DNA from: Paracoccus onubensis
GTDB lineage: Bacteria > Pseudomonadota > Alphaproteobacteria > Rhodobacterales > Rhodobacteraceae
Reading direction: 5' to 3'
Length of the DNA: 64,000 nt
Assembly (NCBI RefSeq): GCF_003591515.1
Contig: NZ_QZCG01000005.1
Coordinates: forward strand, 62,001-126,000
Shown: positions 56,398-64,000 of the stretch, one piece after another
Position numbering within the stretch: the first letter of the stretch is position 1
How the letters are laid out: each line of letters opens with the position of its first letter
Notes under the pieces: model-generated
Database searches by the model: none
What the model saw: only the letters and a program-made list of their open reading frames with translations
What the model was told of the DNA's origin: nothing
Position numbers and translations under genes: made by a program

Positions 56398-57058
56398 TCA
56401 CCTCATCGATCCGCATCGGAAAGCTGACAGAGTCCTTTGCCGTGCAAAGCGGGCATGAAACTTTGCCAGTATGAGCCGCCCTTGATGCGCGAATACCCGT
56501 CCAACGCATTGTATCGGCGTTTCGCGGTTGACGGCGCTGCCTGCACATGCCCGCAAAGACCCTTCCGCTCTCTCTAGCTGACCGCGTAGAGAGTTCTGGC
56601 CCGCAGCACAGTTCCGGTAATCGAGCCGGATTTGGTAATCGAACCGGATTGCACATATGAGCACATTACCCATGCTCCGGAACGCGGCCTTCAGATGTCA
56701 ACACAACCCGCCTTCATGATTTTTCCGGACATGTTTTCTGTGTTGATTTGCTTAAATCCACAGCCGCTTGCATATGACTTAATCATGATTGGCATCGGCG
56801 ATATGCCCATGAAACCCTGTTGCCCGGGGTACTTCTCCGGGAATGCGGTACAGACGATCAGTGCACCCGCGCGCCGGGATTGCCCGACCAAATCTTACCA
56901 GATCAGGAAATCGCCAGTGGTCCTGCTGGCGGCGCCTTCAGTACCCGCAGATGCGGCGAAGCCCGTACTCAATATCCCCGAAAGGGGGCCAAGGGATAAA
57001 TCTTCCGGGAAAGGGAGGGCCGGTCACTACCCTGACAACAGAGTTATTCGGCATTGAC
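56398..57058. other. Gene-free stretch with a hairpin and an 18-bp tandem repeat
   Basis: About 660 bp without a convincing gene; the open frames present have no family features. ctctcta/tagagag (56570-56576 and 56587-56593) is a perfect 7-bp stem. ggtaatcgagccggatt (56616-56632) is repeated at 56634-56650 with one change (g to a), an 18-bp period. Sequence from about 56690 to 57060 is more AT-rich than the flanks. It may be remnant DNA at the junction between the catabolic cluster and the metal-export operon. Confidence 0.45.
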
Positions 57059-57092
57059 ATATCATATATGAACAGATATTCATATATGATAT
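57054..57092 (+). promoter_or_regulatory. SmtB/ArsR-type operator over the promoter of the metal-export operon
   Basis: atatcatatatgaa (57059-57072) and ttcatatatgatat (57079-57092) are perfect 14-bp arms around cagata. The core tgaacagatattca is the 12-2-12 site bound by SmtB/CzrA/ZiaR zinc sensors. A consensus -35 TTGACA (57054-57059) stands 17 bp before tattca (57077-57082), so the operator covers the spacer and -10. The ArsR protein encoded downstream is the obvious ligand. Confidence 0.85.
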
Positions 57093-57114
57093 TTTTATCC
57101 TGAGTGAGCGAGCC

Positions 57115-58089
57115 ATGTCCCATTCACATTCCCACGATCATCACGATCACTCCCATGCGCCCACCGTAAGCGGCGACAACGAGCGCAAGGTGCTGCTGTC
57201 ATTCTTCCTGATATTCACCTTCATGATCGTAGAGGTGATCGGCGGTCTCATATCGGGCTCGCTGGCGCTGCTTGCGGATGCGGGACATATGCTGACCGAC
57301 GCGGCGGCGCTTGCGCTCGCCTATGCGGCGTTTCGGTTCGGTCGACGCGCGCCCGATTCCAGGCGGACCTTCGGCTATCTGCGCTTCGAGGTCATTGCAG
57401 GCTTCATCAATGCCATCACCCTCTTCGCGATCGTTGCCTGGATCATCTATGAAGCCTGGCAGCGATTCCAGGAACCGCATGCAGTCCTTGCGGGACCGAT
57501 GTTCGGCGTCGCCGTTGCCGGTCTTCTCATCAATGTTCTCGTGTTCTGGATTCTCACGCGGGGGGATAGCGAACATGTCAATATCAGGGGCGCCGCGCTC
57601 CATGTTCTTGGCGATCTGCTCGGTTCGGTCGGCGCAGTCATGGCTGCGATCGTTATCTACTATACGGGCTGGACGCCGATCGATCCCATTCTGTCGGTTG
57701 TCGTATCCCTGTTGATCCTGCGCAGCGCCTGGAAGCTTCTGGTCAAGTCGCTTCATATTCTGCTTGAAGGAGCCCCCGGCGATGCGACGCCCGAGAAAAT
57801 CGCATACCATCTAAGGAACAAAGTCCCGGGAGTGGCAGATGTCAGCCATGTCCATGTCTGGTCCATCACATCCGGCCGGATGCTGGCCACGTTGCACGTG
57901 CGACCGGCGGCCGACGCGGATATCCAAGAGGTGGTGCGTGCGGTCGAGCGCGAATTGCAATCGCAATTCCGGATAGAACATGCCACCATCGCCCCGCAAT
58001 GGGATGACGAGCCCCCATCATGCAGCCTGTCTCGAACCCCGCACCGGGCACATACCCATAACCACGGCCCACAGGAATATGCCCGATGA
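57115..58089 (+). CDS. Cation diffusion facilitator, zinc-type (CzcD/ZitB-like)
   Basis: 324 residues, six helices, with a His-rich N-terminus (MSHSHSHDHHDHSH) and a His-containing C-terminal tail. The transport site is H58/D62 in DAGHMLTDA and H162/D166 in LHVLGDLLGS, an HD-HD signature typical of Zn2+-selective members. The cytoplasmic C-terminal domain includes VSHVHVWSI. It exports Zn2+ (perhaps Cd2+ or Co2+) from the cytoplasm in exchange for protons. Controlled by the upstream SmtB-type operator. Confidence 0.93.
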   Translation: MSHSHSHDHHDHSHAPTVSGDNERKVLLSFFLIFTFMIVEVIGGLISGSLALLADAGHMLTDAAALALAYAAFRFGRRAPDSRRTFGYLRFEVIAGFINAITLFAIVAWIIYEAWQRFQEPHAVLAGPMFGVAVAGLLINVLVFWILTRGDSEHVNIRGAALHVLGDLLGSVGAVMAAIVIYYTGWTPIDPILSVVVSLLILRSAWKLLVKSLHILLEGAPGDATPEKIAYHLRNKVPGVADVSHVHVWSITSGRMLATLHVRPAADADIQEVVRAVERELQSQFRIEHATIAPQWDDEPPSCSLSRTPHRAHTHNHGPQEYAR

Positions 58090-58400
58090 ACCCCGCCCCT
58101 TCGATGTCACAGCACGATATGACCATTCTGGCGGAAACCTTCCGATTACTTGGTGACGCCACCCGCCTGAGGATTCTGTTCTTCTGCCTGTCCGAACCAA
58201 AGTCGGTTGGACATATCGCCGAAAGCCTCGACCTGTCGCAGACGCTGGTCAGTCACCATCTGCGCCTGCTCAGGGGCGCTCGGCTGGTCAGGGGGGAACG
58301 CCGGTCGAAGCAGGTTTTCTACGAGATCGCCGACAATCATGTGAGTGATATGCTGATCGATATGGCGACCCATATCGCTGAAGATCATGCCGAGGATTAG
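58086..58400 (+). CDS. ArsR/SmtB family zinc-sensing repressor
   Basis: 104 residues, overlapping the exporter stop (ATGA). Winged HTH with LDLSQTLVSHHLRLLRGA as recognition helix. The alpha-5 metal site reads D83-x-H85-x10-H96-x2-E99, exactly the D-H-H-E spacing of SmtB (D104, H106, H117, E120). No alpha-3N cysteine pair is present, so zinc is the likely inducer. It should repress its own operon through the dyad at 57059-57092. Confidence 0.93.
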   Translation: MNPAPSMSQHDMTILAETFRLLGDATRLRILFFCLSEPKSVGHIAESLDLSQTLVSHHLRLLRGARLVRGERRSKQVFYEIADNHVSDMLIDMATHIAEDHAED

Positions 58401-58708
58401 GGAAAGCGTGTCGCGATAAATTCCAGTGGAAACCCCGAAGCAAACCCACCACCGCGATCTGCAATGCACGGCGATTGACGCAGGCCGAATATCCGCTTCG
58501 AAATCATGGACCTCTGCTCTATAGCCGTTCGTCCTGCCATGCACTGGATATCTGCCGTGAATGAAATTTCCTATTTAGAATAAAAATTTCTTTGAAAGAA
58601 ATTCTCCCTCATGCTACCAATGATCCGAATTTTACCAGCCACGCCAAGGAGCCCGATATTCGCGGCGAAATAGGCATAGAAGGGCTTTCGCAACTCAGGA
58701 GACCTGCA
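58401..58708. promoter_or_regulatory. Cupin upstream region with a 19-bp palindrome
   Basis: aatttctttgaaagaaatt (58585-58603) is a perfect 9-1-9 palindrome in a short AT-rich patch 105 bp before the cupin start, a good operator candidate for an unknown repressor. No gene is seen in the remaining sequence. Confidence 0.5.
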
Positions 58709-59065
58709 ATGGCAATCAAGAAATTCGGCCACTATAAAGCACCCACTGTCGAACCAATCACGGACGATCTCGACTGGTGGCATCCGGTCGAAGGCTCGCC
58801 GACCATGAAGACATGGATCGAGCATCAGACCGAAGACGGCAAATATCTGACCGGTTACTGGGAGGCCACTCCGGGCAGTTACCGCGTGAAATATGACGTG
58901 GATGAATTCATCCACATGTTTGAAGGCAAAGCGACGCTGATCAATGATGGCGAAGAGCCGCGCAGCTTCGTTGCAGGCGACAGTTTCGTGATCGAAGCGG
59001 GTTTCAATGGTATCTGGAAAACCGAAGAAACCGTGCGGAAAGCCTTCGCAATCCGTGTCAGGTAA
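58709..59065 (+). CDS. Small cupin-domain protein (DUF861-like)
   Basis: 118 residues from the ATG at 58709 with cagga upstream. A single cupin barrel: GYWEATPGSYRVKYDVDEFIHMFEGKA contains most of motif 1 (with D/E/H ligands) and GDSFVIEAGFNGIWKTEE covers motif 2, similar to (S)-ureidoglycine-type or DUF861 proteins that often bind sugars or amines. The function is unassigned. A strong hairpin follows. Confidence 0.8.
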   Translation: MAIKKFGHYKAPTVEPITDDLDWWHPVEGSPTMKTWIEHQTEDGKYLTGYWEATPGSYRVKYDVDEFIHMFEGKATLINDGEEPRSFVAGDSFVIEAGFNGIWKTEETVRKAFAIRVR

Positions 59066-59094
59066 ATATATCGCCCAATAGTCAAAGGCGAACC

Positions 59095-59121
59095 GGCGGC
59101 ATGGGTTCTGAACATGCCGCC
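59095..59121 (+). terminator. Terminator hairpin after the cupin gene
   Basis: ggcggcatg (59095-59103) and catgccgcc (59113-59121) form a perfect 9-bp stem with a 9-nt loop, 30 bp after the cupin stop, followed by tt only. Confidence 0.65.
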
Positions 59122-59269
59122 TTCCGGCGCCCGGACAGTTGCGCTTCGGGTCAGGATGAACGAATATCTCTTCGTCCCTGTGCATGCGCATCTGGATATA
59201 CAGGTGCAGAACGGTCCAAACCAAGTTCCGGATCTTCACGCGACAGGCAAAGATGAGGTGAACTTTCCA

Positions 59270-59713
59270 ATGCAATTGAGTGTCTATTTGGCTGGCGAAA
59301 TTCATACCGACTGGCGCGAAAATATCATCGCAGCCTGTGAAGGTCTGGCGATCGAATGGTATGGTCCGGTAACCGACCACGCCGCCTCGGATGATTGCGG
59401 AGTCGAGATTTTCGGCGCCGAAGACAGCAAGTTCTGGCATGATCGCAAAGGCGCATCACTGAATGCCGTGCGGACCCGCACCGCAATCGCACGCAGCGAT
59501 GTGGTCGTGGTGTGTTTCGGCGAAAAATACAAGCAGTGGAATGCGGCCTTCGATGCCGGCTATGCGGCGGCTCTTGGCAAGCCGCTTATCGTGTTGCAAC
59601 TTCCCGAGCATGATCACGCATTGAAGGAAATCGATGCGGCGGCGAATGCCGTGGCGCGCACGCCTTCAGAGGTTGCCCGCGCCCTGAAATATGTGGTGGC
59701 CGGAAAGCTCTGA
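59270..59713 (+). CDS. YtoQ family protein
   Basis: 147 residues from the ATG at 59270 with gaggtg upstream; the frame extends further 5' without conservation. MQLSVYLAGEIHTDWR, YGPVTDHAASDDCG and the FGEKYKQWNAAFDAGYAAALGKPLIVL segment match YtoQ, a small family related in fold to nucleoside 2-deoxyribosyltransferases. Biochemical role unknown. Confidence 0.85.
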   Translation: MQLSVYLAGEIHTDWRENIIAACEGLAIEWYGPVTDHAASDDCGVEIFGAEDSKFWHDRKGASLNAVRTRTAIARSDVVVVCFGEKYKQWNAAFDAGYAAALGKPLIVLQLPEHDHALKEIDAAANAVARTPSEVARALKYVVAGKL

Positions 59714-59829
59714 AGAAGCCGGTCGCCACAACTCCATTCCGGGGATAAACGCGGTCAGCTTGCCTTGGGCTTCCCTGTGCCCCTCCTCCGCATGATGCGC
59801 AGCTCTGGATCATCTTGTTGCGGTATCTG

Positions 59830-60330
59830 TTATTGTGGCAGCATCGGAAGGTCAGTTGACCAGGGCTCAGCGCCTGCTGCCGTCGGCATCGCGTAAACCT
59901 GTCCCCGGTGGTGGGTCTGATGGTTGGAAAGTTGAACAGCACAAACGTCCATTGGCTTTTCGATCCGCGTTGAACCATCCCCAGGATACCAGACAACCAT
60001 CCCGTCAAGATCCGTATCCAGCCATTGTGCCGCCCAGATTTCGATTTCCTCATTCCGCCTCGAACGAAGCTTCTTGAATTCATGCCAATCCGACGGGTTT
60101 GTCAGAGAGTGCGTAATTGTTTCCTCGGGGCGCGCGTTCCCCTTCAATCGCTGCAACATGAGGGCGTCAGCCCAATAAATATGGTTCAATGTAGCCGCGA
60201 TCGACTGAAAGAACGCCCCTCGATCCTTCCAGCGATCCTCATGCGCGAGTCCATCAGCGGCAGTTACCAAAGAGCTATTCTGTCAGGTGTTGTAACGAAC
60301 CATAAGTTGGCAGTATCCGGCTGAGATCAT
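59830..60330 (-). pseudogene. DinB family gene interrupted by an in-frame TGA
   Basis: From the ATG at 60330 the minus strand reads MISAGYCQLMVRYNT, then TGA (60285-60283), then QNSSLVTAADGLAHEDRW and an otherwise complete DinB-like four-helix protein with metal-binding histidines in LNHIYWAD and SNHQTHHRGQ. In relatives the stop position is tryptophan (RYNxWQN), so a single TGG-to-TGA change explains it. Translation could restart at the TTG at 60270, but that product would lack the first helix. DinB proteins are metal-dependent, thiol-linked enzymes of mostly unknown function. Confidence 0.8.
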
Positions 60331-60582
60331 TTTTCCCGGTTTCCAATGGTTGTCGATATTGGCTGCCTGCCGATCACGGCGTGGCGGTCAAGCCTCCCGC
60401 GTCACATCCTAAATTCAGTTGCCGGTCCCGCTATTACCCAATTATCCGCGCTTCCCGCAATCGTGCTATCATCCCTTCACAGGTTTTGTTCCAGATGCCG
60501 GGAAAGGGCCTTGCGCCGCAAGCCGCGACTTGCCGCATCACCGCAGCATGACCTATTCTTGACGCAGGGAAAGGAGAAGCCC

Positions 60583-60948
60583 ATGCTGACGCGACGCAGA
60601 CTGTCTCTCTCTATCCTCATTACAGGACTTGCCGGCCCCGCGCTTGCCCATCATGGCTGGCGCTGGACCAGTGGCGAAAATGTCCGGCTGACCGGCACCA
60701 TCCGGTCGGCCCAGCTTGGCAATCCGCATGGCATATTGCAAATCGATGTCGAAGGTGAAATCTGGCAGGTGGAAATCGGCCAACCCTGGCGCAATGAACG
60801 TGCGGGCCTGACCGATGCCGATTTCGCCGAGGGCCGGGAGATCGTCATCGAAGGCGAACCATCGGCGAATGTGGAAGAGCGGTTGCTGAAAGCCGAACGC
60901 ATCTGGTTCGACGGCAATCTTCACGAACTCTATCCCGAGCGCAGTTAG
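60583..60948 (+). CDS. Small exported protein, DUF6152-like
   Basis: 121 residues from the ATG at 60583 with aaggag upstream. Signal peptide (1-22, ending GPALA), then HHGWRWTSGENVRLTGTIRSAQLGNPHG, the start of a small beta-rich OB-like periplasmic domain. I recognise the family only loosely; function unknown. Four bases separate it from a membrane protein gene, and the two form an operon. The 252 bp upstream, beyond dinB, contains no gene. Confidence 0.7.
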   Translation: MLTRRRLSLSILITGLAGPALAHHGWRWTSGENVRLTGTIRSAQLGNPHGILQIDVEGEIWQVEIGQPWRNERAGLTDADFAEGREIVIEGEPSANVEERLLKAERIWFDGNLHELYPERS

Positions 60949-60951
60949 GGC

Positions 60952-61410
60952 GTGGAGGCACTGATCGAGATGCTCGCGGCCAGCGATCCGGCGCAGATCA
61001 TGCGTAACGGCCGCTGGACCTATGCCGCCGTGAGCGGCGGGCATGTGCTGGGCATCGCGCTGCTGATTGGCGCCATCGCCAGCCTCGATCTGCGGCTGAC
61101 CGGGCTGTGGCCGACCGTTCCCGTGCCCGTTCTGGCGCGTGTTCTGGTGCCGGTAGCCGCCACTGGTTTGGCACTGGCCATGATGTCCGGGCTGCTGTTG
61201 TTTATGGCCGGACCAGCCGATTACCTGCAGATGCGGCTGTTCCTGCTGAAACTGATGCTGATCGCCTGCGGCACCGGCCATGCGGTCTGGTTTCATTCCA
61301 CCAACAGCTTTGCGCGCCCGAATGCCGGATTATGGCGTGTCGGGCTGCTGTCGCTGCTTATCTGGCTTGCGGTATTGATCTGTGGCCGGATGCTGGCCTT
61401 CGTGGATTAG
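60952..61410 (+). CDS. Four-helix membrane protein, DUF6644-like
   Basis: 152 residues from a GTG. Four hydrophobic segments (about 27-47, 58-83, 94-110, 127-148), with GGHVLGIALLIGAI near the first. Histidines at helix ends (GHVLG, GHAVWFH) could bind haem or metal. Pairs with the preceding small exported protein. No known function. Confidence 0.65.
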   Translation: MEALIEMLAASDPAQIMRNGRWTYAAVSGGHVLGIALLIGAIASLDLRLTGLWPTVPVPVLARVLVPVAATGLALAMMSGLLLFMAGPADYLQMRLFLLKLMLIACGTGHAVWFHSTNSFARPNAGLWRVGLLSLLIWLAVLICGRMLAFVD

Positions 61411-61657
61411 GCAGCCGCCCGGCAACCAAAGCTGATCGTCACGAGACCACGTGAATTGATCGGTTCTTATCCCCTGAGTTGCGAAAGCCGTGGCATAAGC
61501 AGGTCGCCTCTGCCGGGTCTCTTGCCCATGGGTTCCGATCCGACGGATGCGGAAATGCACAGTCGCGCAAGCTTCCATCGCGGCAATGCAGATCAGAATA
61601 TTTGCAACAAATCCGCCGGTGATGCCATACTGACCACAGGGACTCGGGGAGACATGG

Positions 61658-63403
61658 ATGCGGGATACCGATCATCTGCACGAGATTGACCGGGTGCTGC
61701 GCGGGCAGACCACCGGGCGCGACGGCGTGGTCTCGGAAAGCTGGCGCCGCTGTGTCGAGACCTATGGGCTGGATCCTTCGCAGCCCTCGCCCGCCCATAT
61801 CGTCACCGAATCCGAACTGCGCGCCCATCGCGAACAATCCGAGCGGCTGATCGCCATCGCGCGATCCGGGCTCGATGCATTGTTCCGGCAGGTAGCGGGG
61901 CAGAATTATGTACTGCTGCTGGCCGATGCCAAGGGCGTTACCGTGGATTTCTTCGGCGACCGGCGGTTCGAGGACGATCTGCGGACGGCGGGCCTTTATA
62001 TGGGCTCGGACTGGTCCGAGGATCGGGCGGGAACCTGCGGCGTGGGTTCCTGTATCGTCACCGGCGAGGCGGTCACCATTCACCAGAGCGATCATTTCGA
62101 CCTGCATCACACACCGCTTTCCTGCACCGCCGCACCGATCTTTGACACATCCGGCAATCTGTCAGCCGTACTGGACCTGTCGCTGCTGCGTTCACCTCAG
62201 CCCAAGGCGAGCCAGAATCTGGCGATGAACCTGGTCTGCGCCTCGGCGCGGCGGGTCGAGATGGCCAACCTGATGGCCATGACGCGGAGGGATTGGGTGC
62301 TGCGTTTCTCGGCCAGCCCGGAATTTCTGGAGGTCGATCCCGAAGCCGCCATCGCGCTGGACGGGGCCGGTCGCATCATCGGCATGACCCATGCGGCGCA
62401 ACTGGTGCTTGGCACGCGGAACGGCGGCCTGATCGGGCAGCGGCTGGACAGGATCATGGAACTGTCAGCCGATGACCTGCCCGAACTGATGCGCGGGCGG
62501 CCAAGCGAGGAACGTGTGATCCGCCTGCATGACGGCCGTGCCCTGTTCGGCCATGCCATCGCTCCGCAATCGCCACGGGTGCCGCGTGGAACAGGGGTCG
62601 CGCTGCCCGGTGGGCTGTCCAGCCTTGCCGGCCCGGATCCGGCGATGCAGACCCTGCTGACACGGGCGGCGAAACTGGCGCGAACCCGGATCCCGCTATT
62701 GCTGAGTGGCGAGACCGGGACCGGCAAGCAACGCCTCGCCCGCGCCATGCATATGTGCGAACCCGACGCCCGGCCCTTCTTCCTGCTGGATTGCGCCGGC
62801 GCGGATCCGGCGGCGATCGATGCGTTGCGCCCACGCGCCGATCAGGCGGGCACGCTGTTTCTGCAGGGCGCCGACGATCTGTCGGCCGCAGGACAAGCCG
62901 CCGTGCTGCGACTGCTGACCGATGCCAAATTGCGGGTCATCTCCTCGGCCCGCGGAAATCTGGCGACGATGACCCGCTCGGGCGAGTTTCGCGGCGACCT
63001 GTTCTTCCGCATCGCGGGCGCGACGCTGGCACTGCCGCCTCTGCGGTTGCGACAGGATTTCGACTGGCTTCTGGACAAGTTGCTGCGGCAACGCAATCCC
63101 GACGGGCTGCGCCTGACCCCGGCGGCGCGGGCGGAACTGAAGGCGCGCGACTGGCCGGGCAATCTGCGCGAACTGGCCAGCGTGCTGGATGTGGCCGTCA
63201 ACCTTGCCGAAGGTACGGCCATTGATATCTCGGACCTGCCCGACCCGGTTCTGGCGGGAACCGGGCGCGACCCTGCCGAGGATCTGGAAGCGGTACTGGA
63301 CGCCTGCGGATGGAACATGGCGCTGGCGGCGCGGCGGCTTGGCGTCAATCGCTCGACCGTACTGCGCCGTGTGCAAAGGCTGGGGCTGACCCCGCCGCAT
63401 TAG
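61658..63403 (+). CDS. AcoR-like transcriptional activator with degenerate AAA+ domain
   Basis: 581 residues, RBS gggga. N-terminal AcoR-type start (VSESWRRCVETYGLDP), a GAF domain (about 75-200), a PAS-like segment (about 225-300), then an AAA+-derived domain (325-535). Walker A GETGTGKQ (351-358) remains, but the sigma54-contact GAFTGA loop is deleted and Walker B reads GTLFLQGADDL instead of GTLFLDE(I/L). The C-terminal Fis-like HTH (WNMALAARRLGVNRSTVLRRV) is intact. It probably activates the monooxygenase genes downstream by a sigma70-type mechanism. Confidence 0.88.
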   Translation: MRDTDHLHEIDRVLRGQTTGRDGVVSESWRRCVETYGLDPSQPSPAHIVTESELRAHREQSERLIAIARSGLDALFRQVAGQNYVLLLADAKGVTVDFFGDRRFEDDLRTAGLYMGSDWSEDRAGTCGVGSCIVTGEAVTIHQSDHFDLHHTPLSCTAAPIFDTSGNLSAVLDLSLLRSPQPKASQNLAMNLVCASARRVEMANLMAMTRRDWVLRFSASPEFLEVDPEAAIALDGAGRIIGMTHAAQLVLGTRNGGLIGQRLDRIMELSADDLPELMRGRPSEERVIRLHDGRALFGHAIAPQSPRVPRGTGVALPGGLSSLAGPDPAMQTLLTRAAKLARTRIPLLLSGETGTGKQRLARAMHMCEPDARPFFLLDCAGADPAAIDALRPRADQAGTLFLQGADDLSAAGQAAVLRLLTDAKLRVISSARGNLATMTRSGEFRGDLFFRIAGATLALPPLRLRQDFDWLLDKLLRQRNPDGLRLTPAARAELKARDWPGNLRELASVLDVAVNLAEGTAIDISDLPDPVLAGTGRDPAEDLEAVLDACGWNMALAARRLGVNRSTVLRRVQRLGLTPPH

Positions 63404-63552
63404 AGTTGCGGTCCTGTTGCGCGGCGTTGCGTCTGCAACGGCGGTCGCGGGAAATGCGCCCGGGCGGTGCCCGTGCCGTGAATTTCCCTGTTCGACCTTC
63501 CCTGAAGATTGCAGGTTTCTCTTGGAGGAATTTCAATCCAAGGGAGGAAAAC

Positions 63553-64000
63553 ATGCTCGATTCCGCATTGTCAGACCGGGTGCAGTCGCTGCTGGACGAA
63601 TTCGGCGCGGCGCTGGAAACCGGCGATATCGACCGTGCCGCACAGATGTTCGTCACCGATTGCTATTGGCGCGACCTGGTGGCGTTCACCTGGAACCTGC
63701 GCACCATGGAGGGACAGGATCAGATCGCCGAGATGCTGCGCGCGCAGCTTTCCGCGGTCAGGCCGACCGGCTGGAAACTTGCCGAAAACGACATACCGAC
63801 CGAAGAGGATGGCGTCATCACCGCATGGATCACGTTCGAAACCGCCGTGGCACGCGGTTATGGCCTGATCCGGTTGCGCGACGGCAGGATCTGGACGTTG
63901 CTGACCACGATGCAGGAACTCAAGGGTCACGAGGAAGCCAGGGGATTTGCCCGCCCTCTGGGCGCGAAACACGGCGCGGGCAAGAACCGGCAAAGCTGGA
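63553..64000 (+). CDS. Flavin-containing monooxygenase-type protein, N-terminal NTF2-like part (3' truncated by window edge)
   Basis: 149 codons up to the window end; RBS aggagg. The sequence has an NTF2-like fold: LDEFGAALETGDIDRAAQMF, YWRDLVAFTWNLRTMEG, then LTTMQELKGHEEARGFARPLG. This domain precedes the FAD/NADPH domains in a class of about 600-residue monooxygenases, and the linker reached here is the usual one before the GxGxxG region, so the full gene should continue outside the window. Lies 149 bp downstream of the AcoR-like gene, its probable regulator. Confidence 0.78.
   Translation, partial: MLDSALSDRVQSLLDEFGAALETGDIDRAAQMFVTDCYWRDLVAFTWNLRTMEGQDQIAEMLRAQLSAVRPTGWKLAENDIPTEEDGVITAWITFETAVARGYGLIRLRDGRIWTLLTTMQELKGHEEARGFARPLGAKHGAGKNRQSW

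Noticed and set aside
56632..57057. 141-codon open frame in the gap before the CDF exporter
   Set aside because: No RBS, no domain, skewed composition, and it runs toward the operator region; treated as non-coding.
60283..60285. TGA as a selenocysteine codon in the dinB frame
   Set aside because: The aligned residue in relatives is tryptophan, and no selenocysteine insertion structure or selenoprotein context was recognised.
63404..63552. sigma54 (-24/-12) promoter for the monooxygenase gene
   Set aside because: No GG-N10-GC element with adequate flanking match was found; the only TTGC-like sites lack the paired GG.
1..64000. tRNA, rRNA, CRISPR array or intact insertion sequence
   Set aside because: No T-loop/acceptor patterns, regularly spaced repeats or transposase motifs were noticed on reading; a tRNAscan and IS search would be the decisive check.

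Overview
The window reads as a chromosomal segment of a GC-rich alphaproteobacterium of the Rhodobacteraceae, probably Paracoccus or a close relative. This is inferred from protein sequence style, gene neighbourhoods (hslVU, paired M16 proteins, uvrC next to an SDR gene, a separate MnmD) and a recurrent intergenic element; no marker RNA is present to confirm it. No rRNA, tRNA, CRISPR array or intact insertion sequence was seen. Both ends cut genes: hslV at the left and a flavin monooxygenase-type gene at the right.

Layout. 1-5.8 kb: proteostasis and processing (hslVU, an active and an inactive M16 protein) and purU. 5.8-8.5 kb, minus strand: a beta-alanine:pyruvate-type aminotransferase with an MHS-type transporter. 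8.7-13.6 kb: cyoABCD, a bo3-type ubiquinol oxidase, with a SURF1 gene; the quinol-site and haem/CuB residues are intact. 13.6-18.3 kb: a LysR regulator divergent from a glutaryl-CoA dehydrogenase/CoA-transferase pair, then DUF4202 and a CbiX-like protein. 18.3-25.4 kb: housekeeping (fmt, dapA, slt, an EamA exporter, uvrC). 25.4-25.66 kb: an AT-rich island with a perfect DnaA box and a perfect CtrA-type site. 25.7-30.3 kb: SDR, Na+/Ca2+ exchanger, an unlisted 39-aa membrane protein, S49 peptidase, and an FAD oxidase divergent from mnmD (a split MnmC). 30.7-34.7 kb: rhomboid, a sialyltransferase-like (GT29) protein, a GT4 glycosyltransferase and an MFS exporter with an extra C-terminal domain. 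35-39 kb: cell-wall genes (L,D-transpeptidase, lytic transglycosylase), a histone H1-like Lys/Ala-rich protein and a secreted hydrolase.

39.3-56.4 kb is the most distinctive part: about 17 kb, all on the plus strand and bracketed by two related LysR regulators. It holds a TRAP transporter with a maleate-isomerase/racemase-family enzyme inside its operon, a CzcO-like monooxygenase, a divergent type II dehydroquinase, a D-2-hydroxyacid dehydrogenase, a PotABCD-type ABC importer, quinone reductase, GST, a RidA-like protein, a DUF1028 protein and an M20 deacylase. It looks like an uptake-and-degradation island for an unknown, possibly nitrogen-containing, organic acid or amide. Several enzymes lack the residues that define the textbook reactions of their families.

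57-64 kb: a zinc-type CDF exporter and SmtB-like ArsR repressor behind a textbook operator/promoter, a cupin, YtoQ, a dinB gene broken by one TGA codon, a small exported protein/membrane protein pair, and an AcoR-like activator whose AAA+ domain has lost the sigma54-contact and Walker B features, upstream of the truncated monooxygenase gene.
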